A DNA stretch of 64,000 nt from Vulpes vulpes (lineage: Eukaryota; Chordata; Mammalia; Carnivora; Canidae): contig NC_132785.1 of the NCBI RefSeq assembly GCF_048418805.1, positions 60,545,151-60,609,150 of the forward strand, given 5' to 3'. The notes under the pieces were generated by a model. It was given only the letters and a program-made list of their open reading frames with translations. It did not search any database and was not told the DNA's origin. The first letter of the stretch is position 1; every line of letters begins with the position of its first letter. Made by a program: the position numbers and the translations under genes. Below, one piece after another: positions 34,974-49,900 of the stretch.

Positions 34974-37900
34974 CTACGGGAAAGCAAACACACAGACTTT
35001 TAAAAAATCAACAGTTTAGAGTAATATTTTTATATTCAGAGAATTCTCAAGTCAATATTTGTATTTCAAGAACTCAAGTGACTTTAAGTTTCACAGCCTG
35101 TTTTTCTGAAGGAATTGACCAGTGAAACCCACTTCTCTTGCTTTGGCCAGACCTGGGTTCGAGTACTGGTGTGCTGTGCAGACTGCACTAGTGTGCTGTG
35201 TGGCCTCTAATGACAGGGCAGGCGGGGCTAGCTGGCCACAAGGCCCCGTCCCCATCCCAGGTGGTCAGGACCCTCTGGCCACACTGGGTGCCCTCCCCCC
35301 GCTCCAGCCCAGGCCACCCCCACACTTCCAAGTGGCCCCAACATCTCCGCTGGCCAGGCACACATGCTGTAAGCTGCCAGCTCTCTTTCTGCAGACCATG
35401 TCTTGCCACCATAGCTAAGGTCCCAAGAGCCAACTATCCCCCCCCGTTCACTCACACACGTTTACGAAGTGCCTGCTCTGTGCCAGGTGCTAAGGCCACA
35501 CACAGGCCTGCAGGCCAGGGCAGTGAGCACTGTGGCTCTGAGCCTTCGCTTCCCAGAGCAAAGACAAAGGAGGTGAGGACATGCCCTGGAGGGTTGCCTC
35601 CACATTGGGCGCCGAGGATCACAGGGCGGGTGGGCCGACTGTGCCTCTTCCCTAACGTGGCACAGTGCCCACGGAGGCAGGCATACAAATGCTCCCTGCC
35701 CAGCGCCCTGAGATATCTGGGGGGAGGGACCACAACATAAGCAACTATGTTTATAAGGGAAGTACCACTGGAATCTTCAGGCTTATGTAGCCTGACAGAA
35801 CCACTAACCTGAGGCATCACATGGGACTATGTACCTGGGTGGCACCTTCCAGACAACTGTCTGGTTCTGCGGTTCAGCTGCCTGGCTCCCTGTACCACTA
35901 CCTTTGAGCTGCTTTCAGTTTAGGGGCCTCTCCTCTTGATTTAAACTACTCTGAAGGCCTATTTTTCTTTCTTGTGGTTGACAGACATACTACAGTGGGT
36001 GTAATTGTTACCACCATCACTCCCACTGCACCGAGGGGTGGGGCCCGGAGTCAGCAGGATGGTTGGCATGTCCTGTGCCCGGGGGTGGGGGTGGGGGGGT
36101 TGCTGGCGCACGGCAGCAATTCTGGCCATCAGCTGAAGCATTAGGACTTCCCGTACCTTCTTCGTCATAGTTAGACATATCATCTGCAATCATATTTCCA
36201 AAATCTAGCAGAAGGTTCCAAGTGTCCCTTGGGATTGATCTTTTGTGATGCTCCTAATACATAAAAGAAAAAAACCCAGCAGACTTGAGAACCAGACGTG
36301 CTCCTCAGGAGCGCCAGCTGTCTAGCTGGCTCGGGACACAATCGGACGCAGAACAGCACCTGTGCTCACACTCTGCTGTCAGTAAGAATAAGGCTTCCAG
36401 GGAAATGTTAGGTGCTACCTACCACCAACGTGCAAAAATGGAAAGATAGACTTAAACAACCTAATAAACATTTAAAATGCAAAGATTATAATCTGTTTCA
36501 GTCAAACACCAGGCAGCCATTTCAGTCTCCACCTAACCCCTGACTCAGACCCAGGGCAGGACCATAGCAAACTGCTCCTGGAGACCACTGATTCCCCTCT
36601 GTACTGGCAGTGCTTGTGGTGGGAGGGGGGAAGGTGTCTACAACTGTGTCATTTGGTATTTGAGATTTACCAAACCTGCCGAGAACACCACCTGTCTGTG
36701 GCTCACTTTCCCACTGCACAACCCCGCAGCCCAGGTGGGCACCACTCTCTCCTGCCCTCACCACCTAGCACAGTGCTCCCTCCTGAAGGGACCAGGCACC
36801 CCACTCAGGCCTGTCTGTGCATTTATCTCAAGCTACCCCAAACCATGTAGACTTCTGCAGCTTTCTGCCCCTGGAATCTAGGCTCCACGTGTGGCAGGCT
36901 GAAATCACAGTGGGATGTGCTAGTTTCACTGAGCTCTGGGAGCCTTCTCCTGTGGTGACAATCTGACCTTCTACCTGCACTCCTGCATAGGGATCTTTGG
37001 TTGTTCCCCACATGCTGCTGTGACACTGCCCCATCTCTGGGCACCTATGCAGGTTCTCTGGGGGAACGTCTGCAATTGGGGTCAACTAGCCACCAAACTA
37101 GGAAGTGGTGGAGCAGAGTGAATGTGATGTGCGGCTTTGAAGCTGCATCTTGGTTTTCCCACACTGCTTCCAGGAGGACCCCGTGGGAAGATGGTCCTCA
37201 GCCAGGCCAGGGTCTGTGCTGTGAGAAGGCCTGCCCCCTCATACGCTCACAAAGGAACCCATACAGCAGGTCTGGGTATGTCTACACCACATGACTATTT
37301 ATTCTGGAGCGAGGACCCTGTGCTCCACACATGTCACACAGTGACACCTGTTTCCCTGATTTCCAGCTCAGCTGTGCCACCCCAGTAAGAAGACCTGGCA
37401 CCCCTCAAAGGCCTGCCTCCAACACAGACTCTCTCATAAGGGGCCACCTAAGCCTTCCTTTTCCTTCTGAACACTGTAAGACACATTTAAAAATGTACCC
37501 AACTATCAACACACTAGGCACGGGGTTACAGTATCAATGTACACAGGATGTGTGTTACTGGTGCTTTCTTTAGGAATTTCAAGTTCCTTCAAGGAAGCAC
37601 AGAATGAGTTAGTTACAGCTTCTTAGAGAAGGTGGTAGAAAGATGACTGCCTAGGTCTGTGGGCACCTGAGACCTTAGCCTGGGGGTTCTGGGTGGCTCC
37701 CAAGCTGCTTCTGACACTGGCCTCGGGACCACCAGGCTAGAGCTCAGTGGCCGTGGCACCATGCATGATGGCAAGGCCACATGGTCACCATCCAGAACTC
37801 CCATGACCCAATATCCGGCCAGAATACCTTGGTCAGATAAGAGAGACAGCCATGTAACCTGCTGACCCCCTCACACTGCGTGCACACAGCAGGAAGCAGG

Positions 37901-40900
37901 ACACTTACCAATAAGAAGGTGTTCCAAAGATCTAAAAACTTAAACCTTCCAGATAATACTAAATTCCAGTATGCAACGGCCATTTCTAAGTCTGGCAAAA
38001 AGAGAGAAAGACCAGTTAGTAAATCCCATTTCTTTTTCCACTGCAAACAAAAAGTGACCACTTTTTAGCACACCAATATCCACTTAATAAAACTCACAGT
38101 CCTACCCAAGTGTAGAATGAGGACTAACCCCTACCCATGTGTTCTTATAACTCTGGGGAAATCCCTTAAAAGGAGACCCATGTGTTTGTGGTTCAGACAT
38201 GTCAATGATTACCCTCTAGTGAACAGCAGTTCCAAAACTCTGATTTTCATACACATCGGGCTTCCTTCAAACCTGACTGAACCAACCAGGATGCTATTTG
38301 TATACATCATTTATGTTTAGAAAGTGGGTCAATGCACTTTCTAAGTGATGAATACAAATTGAACACCCTGTCTCAAGAGGAAGGGCTGTAGTGCTCTCCA
38401 GGTGACCTGCTTTGCCACTGTAAGAGCGGGAAGAGTCAGAATGAGCACCATGGGGACTCTGCATGTCTCAAGGTGTAGTCAGGACAAGCACACCCAGGGA
38501 GAGACCCTCCCCTGATGTGAGCTCGCTGAAAATCTACACGGCACTAACCCGAGTCCACATTCTCCATCTTGCCTGACACAGACCCATGCTGCAAGGCTCA
38601 GGCTGAAGATGACATCTTAGCAAACAGGGCCACTGAGTCATAGGGCTGCATGAGAATATGAACCTAAGCCATAATTTCTGGAATACTGACTCATTCTCTG
38701 TTTACTGTAAGTTTAATGTTTCTTTCTTTCTGTATGTTTGACATAACAAGTATATTAAGCTGAGTTTTCTATTAAAATTGACAACCTTTAATTGCCTGTT
38801 TTAATCTCAAGTGCTCACCACTTGTAGGCAATAAAAAACAGTTACAATAAAATAATTTCCTAGTTATGGTGTTTACATATATATGTCGAGATGGACTAAT
38901 GTGAAAAACAAATACTTAAGGCAACAGATTCTTTTAAATGCAAAATATCCAACTAACCACTTCTTAGAAAATCTTCCTCTAAATCTTGGTTGGTCCCACT
39001 TGGACAAATGATTAAAGTAGTGCTGCAGGGGCATCTGGTAGGCTCAGTAGGTAGAACATGCAATTCTTGATCCCAGGGTTGTCAGTGACAGTCCCATGTA
39101 GGCTACAAAGATTATTTAAATAAAACTTAAAAAAAAAAAGTAGAGCTGTAATCTAAGATTTCCAGGAAAGAGCATTACTATACCTGCATAAGCAAAGTGA
39201 GTCATGAATAGCACCAACTTTCAGTAAAATGCCTATATTCTCCATATTTAAAGTCCATCACAGACTTTCTCAGCCTTAAGTACCTTGGAGGCTTAATGAG
39301 AAAGAGATGGCCAGGAGGTCTGTGGGACGGACAGGACGGGCCAGCTTGCTACCCCTCACCACCACCTGCAGTCTAACTCGGAAAGAAGCATCTTGTGTGG
39401 CTAAGCCTACATCCTTGGGACTTAGGAAGAACATTACCTGAGGTCTACTCTCAACTCAGCCTAAAGGTGACATGTCCCACACTGAGGAAGCGGGGAGAAC
39501 CTGGGGAGGAAAGTGGAATACAGTTGTATGGAAGACATGTAATCTAGGTACTTTGGGGTTAGTCTGGTCCTAGAAACCTTTCTTCAAAGTTCCTGAATCA
39601 CATGTTTGTGACTAAAAACAAATGCATACCTTTTCCATATTGAGTATTTTTCTATGTAAAAATGTTCAACAAGGTCGTCATGGACAGAGCCATTTGCAAA
39701 ATAACAGTAACAGTTACAGGGCACCTGGGTGGTTCAGTGGTTGAGCATCTACCTTCAGCTCAGTTTGTGATCCCAGGGTCCTGGGATCGAGTCCCACAAC
39801 GGGCTCCCTGCGGGAAGCCTGCTTCTCCCTCTGCCTATGTCTCTGCCTCTCTCATGAATAAATAAAATATTTAAAAAACAACAGTTATAAATACCCCAAA
39901 TGACAGAACTTAGACCAAGAACAATAGCTACCCGAGCAGCTACAGGAAGGCGATGACAGCTCTCTCTTCCAGTAACCTCTGAGAAGTCTTATCTCCTGAG
40001 GACGAAAATGTTTAGGGGAAGGTATTACTCGTTAAAACTTGTTTCTGATGCTCCATTTATAATTACATAATGAAGATGTCCCTCCTATCAAAAAAGGATT
40101 TGGGAGCAGATACAAAAATTAGCTAATTAACATGAAACTTTACTTCCTCAAAAGTCAAGATTTCTCAAAGCAACTGACTCCAGGCTCCAACCAGTATGAA
40201 ACTCCTCCAGAGCAGTTTACAGCTGTCAAATTGTCTGATTCTAGAATTGCCCTGAAATCTGGCTATGGAAAATACCTTGGTATTAATTCAGATGGACTTG
40301 TTGTGGGGCGGTCAGATGCAATCGGACCAAGAGAACAATGGGAACCAGTCTTTCAAGATGGGAAAATGGCTTTATTGGCCTCAAATAGCTGCTTCATTAG
40401 ATGCAATGAAGCAGGTGATATAGAAGCAAAAAGTAAAACAGCAGGAGAAGAAGAAATGATAAAGATTAGATCATGTGCTGAAAGAGAAACTAAGAAAAAA
40501 GATGATATTCCAGAAGAAGACAAAGGAAACGTTAAACAGTGTGAAATCAATTATGTAAAGAAATTTCAGAGTTTCCAAGACCACAAACTTAAAATAAGTA
40601 AAGAAGACAGTAAAATTCTCAAAAAGGCCCGGAAAGATGGATTTTTGCATGAAACACTTCTGGACAGGAGAGCCAAATTGAAAGCTGATAGATACTGCAA
40701 ATGACCAGAATTGTGTTTCTTCTCCTGTTTGTTTGTTTGTTTGTTTCTGAATAAAATAATCACTGGAAGTGTTTTTACAGAAAAAAAAAAAAAAAAAAAA
40801 AGTTCCTAGAATAGGAACTTTCATTCCCTTCCTCATCAGGGTGACCTCAGTTAAGGACAGGCTAAAGAATAATCACACATAAAACAATACAATCCACATA

Positions 40901-43900
40901 ATTCTAACATATACATGTAAGAGACACACCAACTTGAAGGAAATGAAGGAAAAAAACTTTCTTTTTTTAAACAACCCTTTTAACAGCTAGCCACGTTTCT
41001 AGGAACTATAGGAACACCCGAACCAATCCTTCAGGAGACAAAGCACGTAATACACTTCGGAAATTGTAAAATTAATTGTTCTGCTTTGGGTATGTGGTCA
41101 TAAAATTATTCATCTGGCTTTGCTGTTTTTCTTTTTTTAAGCCTTCAAAAATTTCTAAATGAAGGTAATCGCACCACTTGAATAATCTGATTTCCTGAAG
41201 AAGCTGTTGCTTCCTGGTAGCTCTCTGCCCTCTCCTCGCAGCTGCTCAAGCCATCCCCCTCCCCCACAGGTGTCTCCCCCAACAAGTATCTGTCCCTGTA
41301 GGTGTCCCCCCTCCCCCTGCTGGTGTCTGCAGACGCAGGCCCAAGACTCTTCATTCCTTCTTAGGAGAGGGCCACAGGTGAGAGTCGGGACGCTCTCGGC
41401 AGATCCATCTAAACCACAGGCTACACATATTAGGCTTTTATCACAAACCTTCCAAAGTCCCTCCTTCCCTCACACTGAACCTCCTTGAAAAACAAACAGA
41501 GAAGGAAAATAGAGGCACTTAATTTAGACTCTAATTCACAACCTCCTGAAAATGCCTTGGAATTACAACTGCACTTGAAGGGGGCAACTTGCAGTGGAAG
41601 CTGGGAATAAGCAAGGCCCCATGCTGCTCCACTTCTGCCCTGCCCCCACCTTGACCCTTCCCCTCCTGAAGCTGGCGCACAGGCCAGGAAACAGCTGCAA
41701 GTCACAGCTGGAACAGAAAAGCTGCAGGCTGAGCCCTGCCTAAATCCCAAAGGATCATGAGGTGTAAAAAAACGATGGTTGTCTGAAGCCACTAAGCTTT
41801 GAGGTACTTTGTGATAAAGTGGGCCTAGGGCACAGCTGGAGAACCTGCAACCCTGGCAAGCTCTCAGGTGATGCCAATTTGCTGGTCTGCAGACCTTGCT
41901 TTGCAAGGATCTAAGATAAAAAGTAACTTTAAAAGAAGTTCCTTACAACTTTTTCACTCCTGGCAATCGTTATAAGACAGAAATTCTTAAAAACAATACC
42001 TACACATGAAAGTTGAATGAAGTCTAAGTCTTCAATCATCTTCATTTGAACATCAAAAGGAAAGAATCCCATATGGTGCAAAATATCAATAGATATAAGC
42101 AAACATTTCTAACAGAAGATTATCTGAACTATACTGAAGATACTGAAGTTACAGAATATCGCAGACAGAAAGGGTCACCTGCCCCAGTCACCATTTCTCA
42201 GTAAGGAATAACTGCTGTCGTTTTGCAATTTGGATCAAACTGATGATCATTCTGAAGAATGAAGTAAAATAAGGATCTAAGAATTAAGCTACTCAAAATA
42301 AAGCATTACCTAAACTTTACTTTTGAAGTAAAATAATTACACTCAGACCTGAATCAGCCAAGTTTTAGGAAAGCATGGAAGACACCACTTCTTGCTTAGG
42401 TGAGTGTTCCTTAGGGAAAAACCAGGAAACAGAGAAGTTAAAAGACAAGCAGTATAAGAAGAAATAATACCACCCAGCAGAAGGAGCAGCCTGTTAGCAC
42501 CATGGCACCTGTCCTTGCCAAACGAGGGGGTCACTGAGGTCATCTTCTTACAGATGCCCAAAAACACAGAGAGAGCCCACTTCCATGGCGTCCTTCTGTG
42601 GCCTGTGTGTTACCTTCTGGAAAAGCCTGGTAATGCTTTCTTGAGAACACTCCTGGAAATTACTGCGTAGGTAGGGCTTTCATTTCTAATGACTATTTTG
42701 CCTCAGCCTCTTAACAAAGGAATAGAAAACAGAAAAGATGATAAAGCAAAAGTTTTAGCTGCCAAAGGAGAAAATCAGCTCATAAAAGAACAGTGTTGGG
42801 CACACCTACTAGGACTATCAAAAAAAGGAAAAAAACACCCCATCAAAACCTCCAGAAAGTAATAAGTGCTGACAAGGATGTGGAGAAAGCCCATCTTGTG
42901 CTCCATTGGCAGAAACATCAGGGAGGCAGCGCCGTGGACACTATTATGGTAGCTCCTTGGGAAATTGAGCCCAGATTTACTATACAACCCAACAATTCCA
43001 CATTCGGGTACAAGCCTAAGGAATCAAGAAGCAGGGGCTCAAGCCTGCTTGATGGGTGAAGAGGCATGTTTACAGCAGCACTGCTCACAATAGAGAAAAG
43101 GTGGAAACAACCCCAGTGCCCACTGAGGATGAATGTGTGAGCACAATGTGGTGTACACATCCCACACAAGGTGGAGTATTAGCCTTAGAAAGGAAGAGAG
43201 CTGACACAAGACAACCAGGATGAGCCCTGGGGTCTTTGCGCTAATGGAATAAATGAGACAAAAGGACTCCATCAATGTGAGTTCCCTGCAGGAGTCAAAG
43301 AGTATAGGAGGGTGGCAGGGGGTGGAGAGTGGTGTCACTGTTTGGTGGGGAGAGTCCAGTTCTCAAGGTGCAAATGTTCTGGAGATGGCTGGTGGTAGTG
43401 GTTGGACAACAGTAGGAATGCTGCTACTGCCACTAAGCTGCCCACTTTACACAGTTAAAATGGTAAAGAAAAAGGAAAAGGAAAAGCAGTCCAGGGGAGA
43501 AGCCCCCAAGGGCTCCTGATGAAGATTTAGGATGAGTAGTTGTGTGCTGCAGCCCCCTCTTCCTGTCTGTCCCCCAACCCCCACCCCACCCTCCTGTTTT
43601 TAAGAGAGGGAGGGATGGGCAGGGGCAGAGGGAGAAGAGGGAGAGAGTCTTGAGCAGGCTCCACACCCAGCATGGAGCCGATGTGGGGCTCAATCCCAGG
43701 ACCTTGAGGTCATGACCTGAGGAACCAAAATCCAGGGTGGGAGGTTCAACTGGCTGAGCCACCCACACACCCCTCCTTTCTGTCCCTTAAACAAGTGACT
43801 GATGATGACAAGGAACACTCATGGGCATTTGGAAGGCTTCTGGAAAGGTAGCAAGAGAGCCAGCATAGGTTTAAATTTCTGTGAATCGGATCCCTGGGTG

Positions 43901-46900
43901 GCGCAGTGGTTTGGCGCCTGCCTTTGGCCCAGGGTGCGATCCTGGAGACCCGGGATCGAATCCCACATCAGGCTCCCGGTGCATGGAGCCTGCTTCTCCC
44001 TCCGCCTGTGTCTCTGCCTCTCTCTCTCTCTCTGTGACTATCATAAATAAATAAAAAATTAAAAAAAAAATTTCTGTGAATCTTCACATAAAAACAGAAA
44101 AAGCACCTGGACTACATAACCCAACCCAGAGGCAACATTTATAGTGCAGTCCAGGCCAGAGAAGAGGACCCACCGGCAGCCATGGGGTCTCTGACAGAGA
44201 TGACACTGGGGCATCAGGGCAGCAGCAGGCACTCACCACAAAGCCAGGATGAGGAGAGGAAGACCCTGCACTGGGCCCTGGGAGGTGGGTACAGGGACCC
44301 GCCCACCAGGTACCTCTGAGTAGGGGCTCTGTACCCACAGGCAGTGGAGAGTAGGCGGCAAGGTAACCAATGGAGGACACCAGAGCCAGGAAGAGACAAA
44401 AGCAAGGAGAGCGATAGGCAGGACACACAACCTGCACATGTGTGCACGCAGGAACCAACAGGCAGGCAAGTTCATGCACACACGTGTGAATACACACTGG
44501 TGTCCACAAGATTGAGCTCTATGAAGTTGAGAAAGCTGCCCTGAACCAGCGTCTTAGAAACCCAGGAAAAGGAATCTCACATAAAAATGGGCGAGCAAAA
44601 AGCATGACAGTTTATCCTAAAAAAAAACTGCAGATTGCCACCACAGGCAAGTGTGACCTCCCATTTCAAACAGGTGAAGAGATCAAGAAATGACAACACG
44701 TGGGACACAGCCCACACATGACACAGAATCTCAGGAGGGAGAGAACCAGGCTCAGGAAGAAGAAATGGGAGACATTGTTTCTGAAACAGCAAAACTAAAA
44801 GGAGGACCAGGCATCAGCTTGAGAGCAAGAGCTAGACAGGGAGGTCGTGCCCCAGGTAGACTGACAGGGAAGCGGTGAAGGGCTCAGAGGAAGCCAGCCA
44901 TCTGCAGACCGATGGCCCATCAGGTGGAGGAAGAGGGGTGGCAGGCAGGGTGGCAGCCCTTCTCCTAGAGGATGAAAGACCAGACGAGGATGTGCAGGAG
45001 GGCACGCCACCCCCAAAGGGCGCTGGTCCTGGACAGCTGGCACCCAGCATTGTCAGCAACTGTCACTGGCCTTCCAGGAGGAAGGAAAACTGTTCTGGGG
45101 GCATCCAGGGCCGCGCAGTCAGGTGACCCTCAGGGACCTGACCAGAGAGTGGGAGGACACACTTCAGATATTCAAAGAAGGAAAAACTTGGGGTCAAGAG
45201 CTCACGCCCAGGAGGACTGCTTGAGCCCACAGGGCCGGGGCCTCCCTTCATATCCCCATCCAGCGGCACAGCCCCAGTGGCACCAGATGGTGTGCCCAGC
45301 GTACACGCACCCCACTGTTCAGAAAGAGTGTGTAACCCTTAAAGGAAATCCTCAGTCTTTACACTGGTGGCAGAAGAAAGGAAATACAGTTGTCATACAG
45401 AAAACCTCAAGTTAAAAAAAACTCTGCAGTCCTAAATTTGTTTTTTTTTTTAAGATTTTATTTATTTATTCATAGAGATGCAGAGAGAGAGAGAGAGGCA
45501 GAGACACAGGCAGGAGAAGCAGGCTCCATGCAGAGAGCCTGACATGGGACTTGATCCCGGGTCTCCAGGATCACGCCCTGGGCTGCAGGCGGCGCTAAAC
45601 CGCTGCGCCACGGGGGCTACCCCTGCAGTCCTAAATTTGAATGAGAAGCACTGGCGTGACGCTGTGTTTCCTGAAGAATCTAGAAACGGCGGCCAAGTCA
45701 GTATTTAGGAGCACTGTTCCCGACTGGTCTTAAGTACAAGAAACCAGGACTCCCTGTAGAAACAGCCAACCTCGGGTCCAGGGCAGTACACCTGCATGAC
45801 GAGCCTCAAGCAGCCTGTCCTCACAGACAAGGAGACCACAGCTACACACTCTGGGTCACATCAAAAGGATGCTGGTGCCAACCTGCAGAGGCTCTCCCAC
45901 CTCAGGAGGAATCATTATCTCTGAGCTTCAGAGAGGGTTGGAATTTGCAGTCAATTGAAACCTGCTCTGTACATTCACAATGACATAAAAAACAAACAAA
46001 CAAACAAACAAACAAACAAACACAACACTAGTAGGTCCTTTCCAAAGGACGCCAGGGAAACAGTTTGTTATCCTGACACCGGATAAAGGCATAGAACCAC
46101 GCACGTACCCTGCCTTCCCTTGATGAACTGCACCGATGGGTAGGGAAGCATCTCCTTGTGAGATTATTCCACAGAATAATGGAAAGGGATGACACAGAGC
46201 GTCGCCACAGTGAGCCAATGAATGTGGGCAGTGAGCTGCAAAAGCAGCAGCTAGCATCTCAAACAGATGATGGCCAGCGGCAAGGTCTGATCCAAGACAG
46301 CCCTTGCCACCCACAGTCTCTCTGAAGGCTGGAAGGCAAGTCTGTGCCGGCCCGGACACCCTGAGGCGCATTCCACCAAGGGCAGTTCTGTGGCTCTGGG
46401 TGCCAGCACCATGGTGCATCGGACCTACCACCTATGGGGTGTCATGGAGCTAACAACATTTTACACATTTTTCTTAGTTGTCCTAACATAATTAAAAAAA
46501 AAAAAAAAAAACACATGTACTACTGTTAAAACAGAGGCTGGCAGTCCAAACCCTGCTAACCCAGATGGCACGGCGGGTAATTTATGAACAGACCTGGGAC
46601 CCCCTGCCCTCCCACATGCCTGTCCCTCCTTCTCCGGTGGCCCCTCTGAGGGCCACTGCACGTCTTGGAAGCTGCCCCTACACACCACACTGCCTCCCCT
46701 GGCAGCCACCTAATCCCTGCCATGGTGGAAATGGCAGTCAAGATGGAATTCCTCCTAATATACAAAGTCTGTACTATTGACAACAGAGCTGCAATGTATC
46801 AGACAAAAGTAAAGCTGAGGTGGAAAGTGTGGTCAGGTAGCCAGGTCCACAGAGGGCGAAGAGCTATTTCCCGCTGGGTGCAAGGCAGGCAGGAGAGGAG

Positions 46901-49900
46901 ATGAACTTACCTACTACATCATAGCAAGAGCAAAATTCATGGGGTGATGTCATCAAGACACCACCACACACCAGGCAAGATGACACTCCAACAGTGACAC
47001 TGACCTTGACCAAAGTCACACTATTTCCTACCTAAGGTGACCCTCTATCCTTATAACCTGGCTTAAGGCTGTATGACCGCCAGGTGACACGTCCTCAGGG
47101 CATACTGGCAGGTGAGAAAGCAAGAAAGCTTTTCCTATTCACACTCAGCAGCCAACAACAGAGTGCAACCACAACATGACCACAGGACGCAACACCACCT
47201 GACGAATCACCATGGTTTTGGTCAATGTTTGTTGCTTTCAAAAAATGCTTTTAAAAAAGTGTGCAGAAATACAACTGTGACAATTTTAAGAATTTTAAAA
47301 TTATGAAATATTTTGCTCCCACAACATACAAGTGTAGCATGAAGCAAGTAAATTGAGACCAAAAAAAATAAACTATAAAATGTGGGTAAAGTGGCAAGTA
47401 GTTGGCTCAGAGCCTGTATAAACACTCAGAGCCGGAGTGTCCTGAGAACGCACAGCCCACAAGAGAACAGGCCAGAGGAGCACGGAACACGGGGCAGCGT
47501 TGAGGCAGGAGCAGCCAGGAGGGGACAGAAGGAGCCAAGGCACACCTGGTCCTCTGTGGCTTCCTATACCCAGGTCCATGGCAACTCACCAGGAGGTATG
47601 AACACATGGTACAGGAGAGAATGGGCTTCACACCGGCTGTCACACCCATCTGCAGACCTCTGACACCCTTTCCATGCCTCAGCCTATTTCCCTGTTTATA
47701 AAATGTAGGCAAGGTGGTGCCTTGGGGCTCAGTCAGGTAAGGTCTGACTGACTCTAGGTTTGGCTCAGATCATGATCGCAGGGTCATGGGATTGAGCCCC
47801 ACATCCACACTGGATGCCCATAAATAAACTGATTTAAAAATATGGGCAAAAAAATAATAATAATAAAAAATAAAAAAATAAAAATGTGGGCAAGGCCATG
47901 TATGGGCAGATGAACACACCTGCCTGCCATAGCACAGGTGCTTAATCAATGCTAGATTCTACCTTTCTTTCTAGCCACAAGGTAAAAGATAAAAGAGGCC
48001 ACCCACAAGCCAGAACCACACTGACCAGGGACGCTGGGCTTGCATCTGGGCATCTAGGTGGCAGGGAAGATGTGAGGTGGGGTATGGCTGGGGACTAGGG
48101 TGCTGTAAGTGCTGGAACTTTCCCAGGAACAAAGCACCATGAGCACATCTCTCCACTCTGCACTCACATGATTGGAATCTTCTGAAATCCGAATACAGCC
48201 AGGGCCCTGCTGCCAGTCCCTCCTGGCATTGCTCTGGTGTGGTCCTGCAAGCTCTTCTCCAGGAGAGGCAACACCCAGGGAGGAGTCATAGCCTGACCGG
48301 CCCAAAACACCTGGGGCAGCTCAGGGTCAGTACAGGGGTGGCTCAGGGTCGGCCCAGGGTCAGCTCAGGGCCGGCTCAGATGGTTCAGGGTCAGCTCAGG
48401 GTCAGCCCAGGGTCAACTCAGGGCCAGTCCAGGGTTGGCTCAGGGCCAGTTCTCAAGGTCAGCTCAAGGCCAGTGCCCCAGTAGCCCCTGCTCCTCCTTC
48501 CCTCAGTTGTTTTCTCTGCACAGGCTGCTCTCCACAAGGGGTGGCGAACACATAAAACCCAGCAAGCCTGGGGTTCACTCGCTCTTCTCATTGCTCATGT
48601 TGTTGTGCCCAGTGGCTGTGGATTCCCCTCTCCTTGCAGTCTGTACCTGGTTAGATGGGATCCTTCACCAATGGCAGGCCAGATGGGAAAGCCATGGTTT
48701 AATGCATAGACGTGTTACCATCTCTGTCATACGGTTCCACGGATGCTCTCTGGCCTCAGCTCTCGGACCCACAATAAGGTAGTAAACGTGCAGAGCATTT
48801 GATGACAGCAACAGCTCGGTGCTGTGCCTTCACACACTGGCTGCTCACCCACTTCCCCCAGCAGGAAAAATTTATCCCCAACCTTCCCGGTGGCTCTGCT
48901 ATTCTCACTGTCCCAGGTCTTAGCAGACCCATTCCAGTAAGTTCCTGATCCAGACGCACGGAAAGGCCTTTCTCAGCTTCCAGGGTGGCAGGTACATAAT
49001 CTGTGAGGTGGTACCCAAGGCGAGAAACCCATTCACAAGGCCAACTAGCCTGGAGACAAGGGAAATCTGATGGGAGATTCGTCATAGTGCAAGGCACCAA
49101 CAGTAAAAATGAGCAACCATAACACTGGAGAAGAACAAGTAAAAAGAAGAAAAAAATCCCTGCCATGGAAAAAGGATAGTGCTTAGGACGAGACAGCTGT
49201 CACCTCCTGCTGTGGGACAGAGGAGCCCAGCGACCCCACCCTCGGGCCCTGGGATAGAAGGGCCTGTCCCCTCAATCTACACCTGCATTCAATATGTTGA
49301 CAACAGGAGAAGGAAAGGAATAATGTCAGAGACAGAGGGATGAGAATGGTCACTGCTCACACACTCCTGTGAACATGCATGAGCAAAATCAGGTCCTGAA
49401 ATCAACTGTCTGCAGTGGATTTTTCTATCTCTGGATTTTCAAGCCCTTTTTGGTTTCCTACCTAAATTTGGTTACTTTATAATATTCCTTTTCTGTGTAA
49501 AAACTCTCCTTCAAAACATTTTTTTCTGGGATCCCTGGGTGGCGCAGCGGTTTAGCGCCTGCCTTTAGCCCAGGGCACGATCCTGGAGACCCGGGATCGA
49601 ATCCCACGTCAGGCTCCCGGTGCATGGGGCCTGCTTCTCCCTCTGCCTATGTCTCTGCCTCTCTCTCTCTCTCTCTCTCTCTGTGTGACTATCATAAATA
49701 AATAAAAATTTTTAAAAAACCATTTTTTCTAATATATCTGTCTAGTCCCTATTTAAAGACCATGTAAGTCCCTCATCTAAACTTGTAAGACCTTTTACTG
49801 AACTAACCATATCTATTACTTTACAGAGAAATAAATTATATAGTACTTAGAAAGAAAAATAAATGAAAATAAACAGAATAAAACCCTCAAAGAAACCAAA

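Larger units (their letters stand above)
44083..49527. other. DCUN1D2 intron, mixed unique sequence
   Basis: Apart from the SINEs and arrays listed separately, only chance ORFs shorter than about 170 codons are present. Confidence 0.5.

Noticed and set aside
39900..40203. Inverted 5' part of FRG1 upstream of the retrocopy (twin priming)
   Set aside because: I compared this stretch with the expected reverse complement of the FRG1 5' half and saw no match; simple 5' truncation fits.
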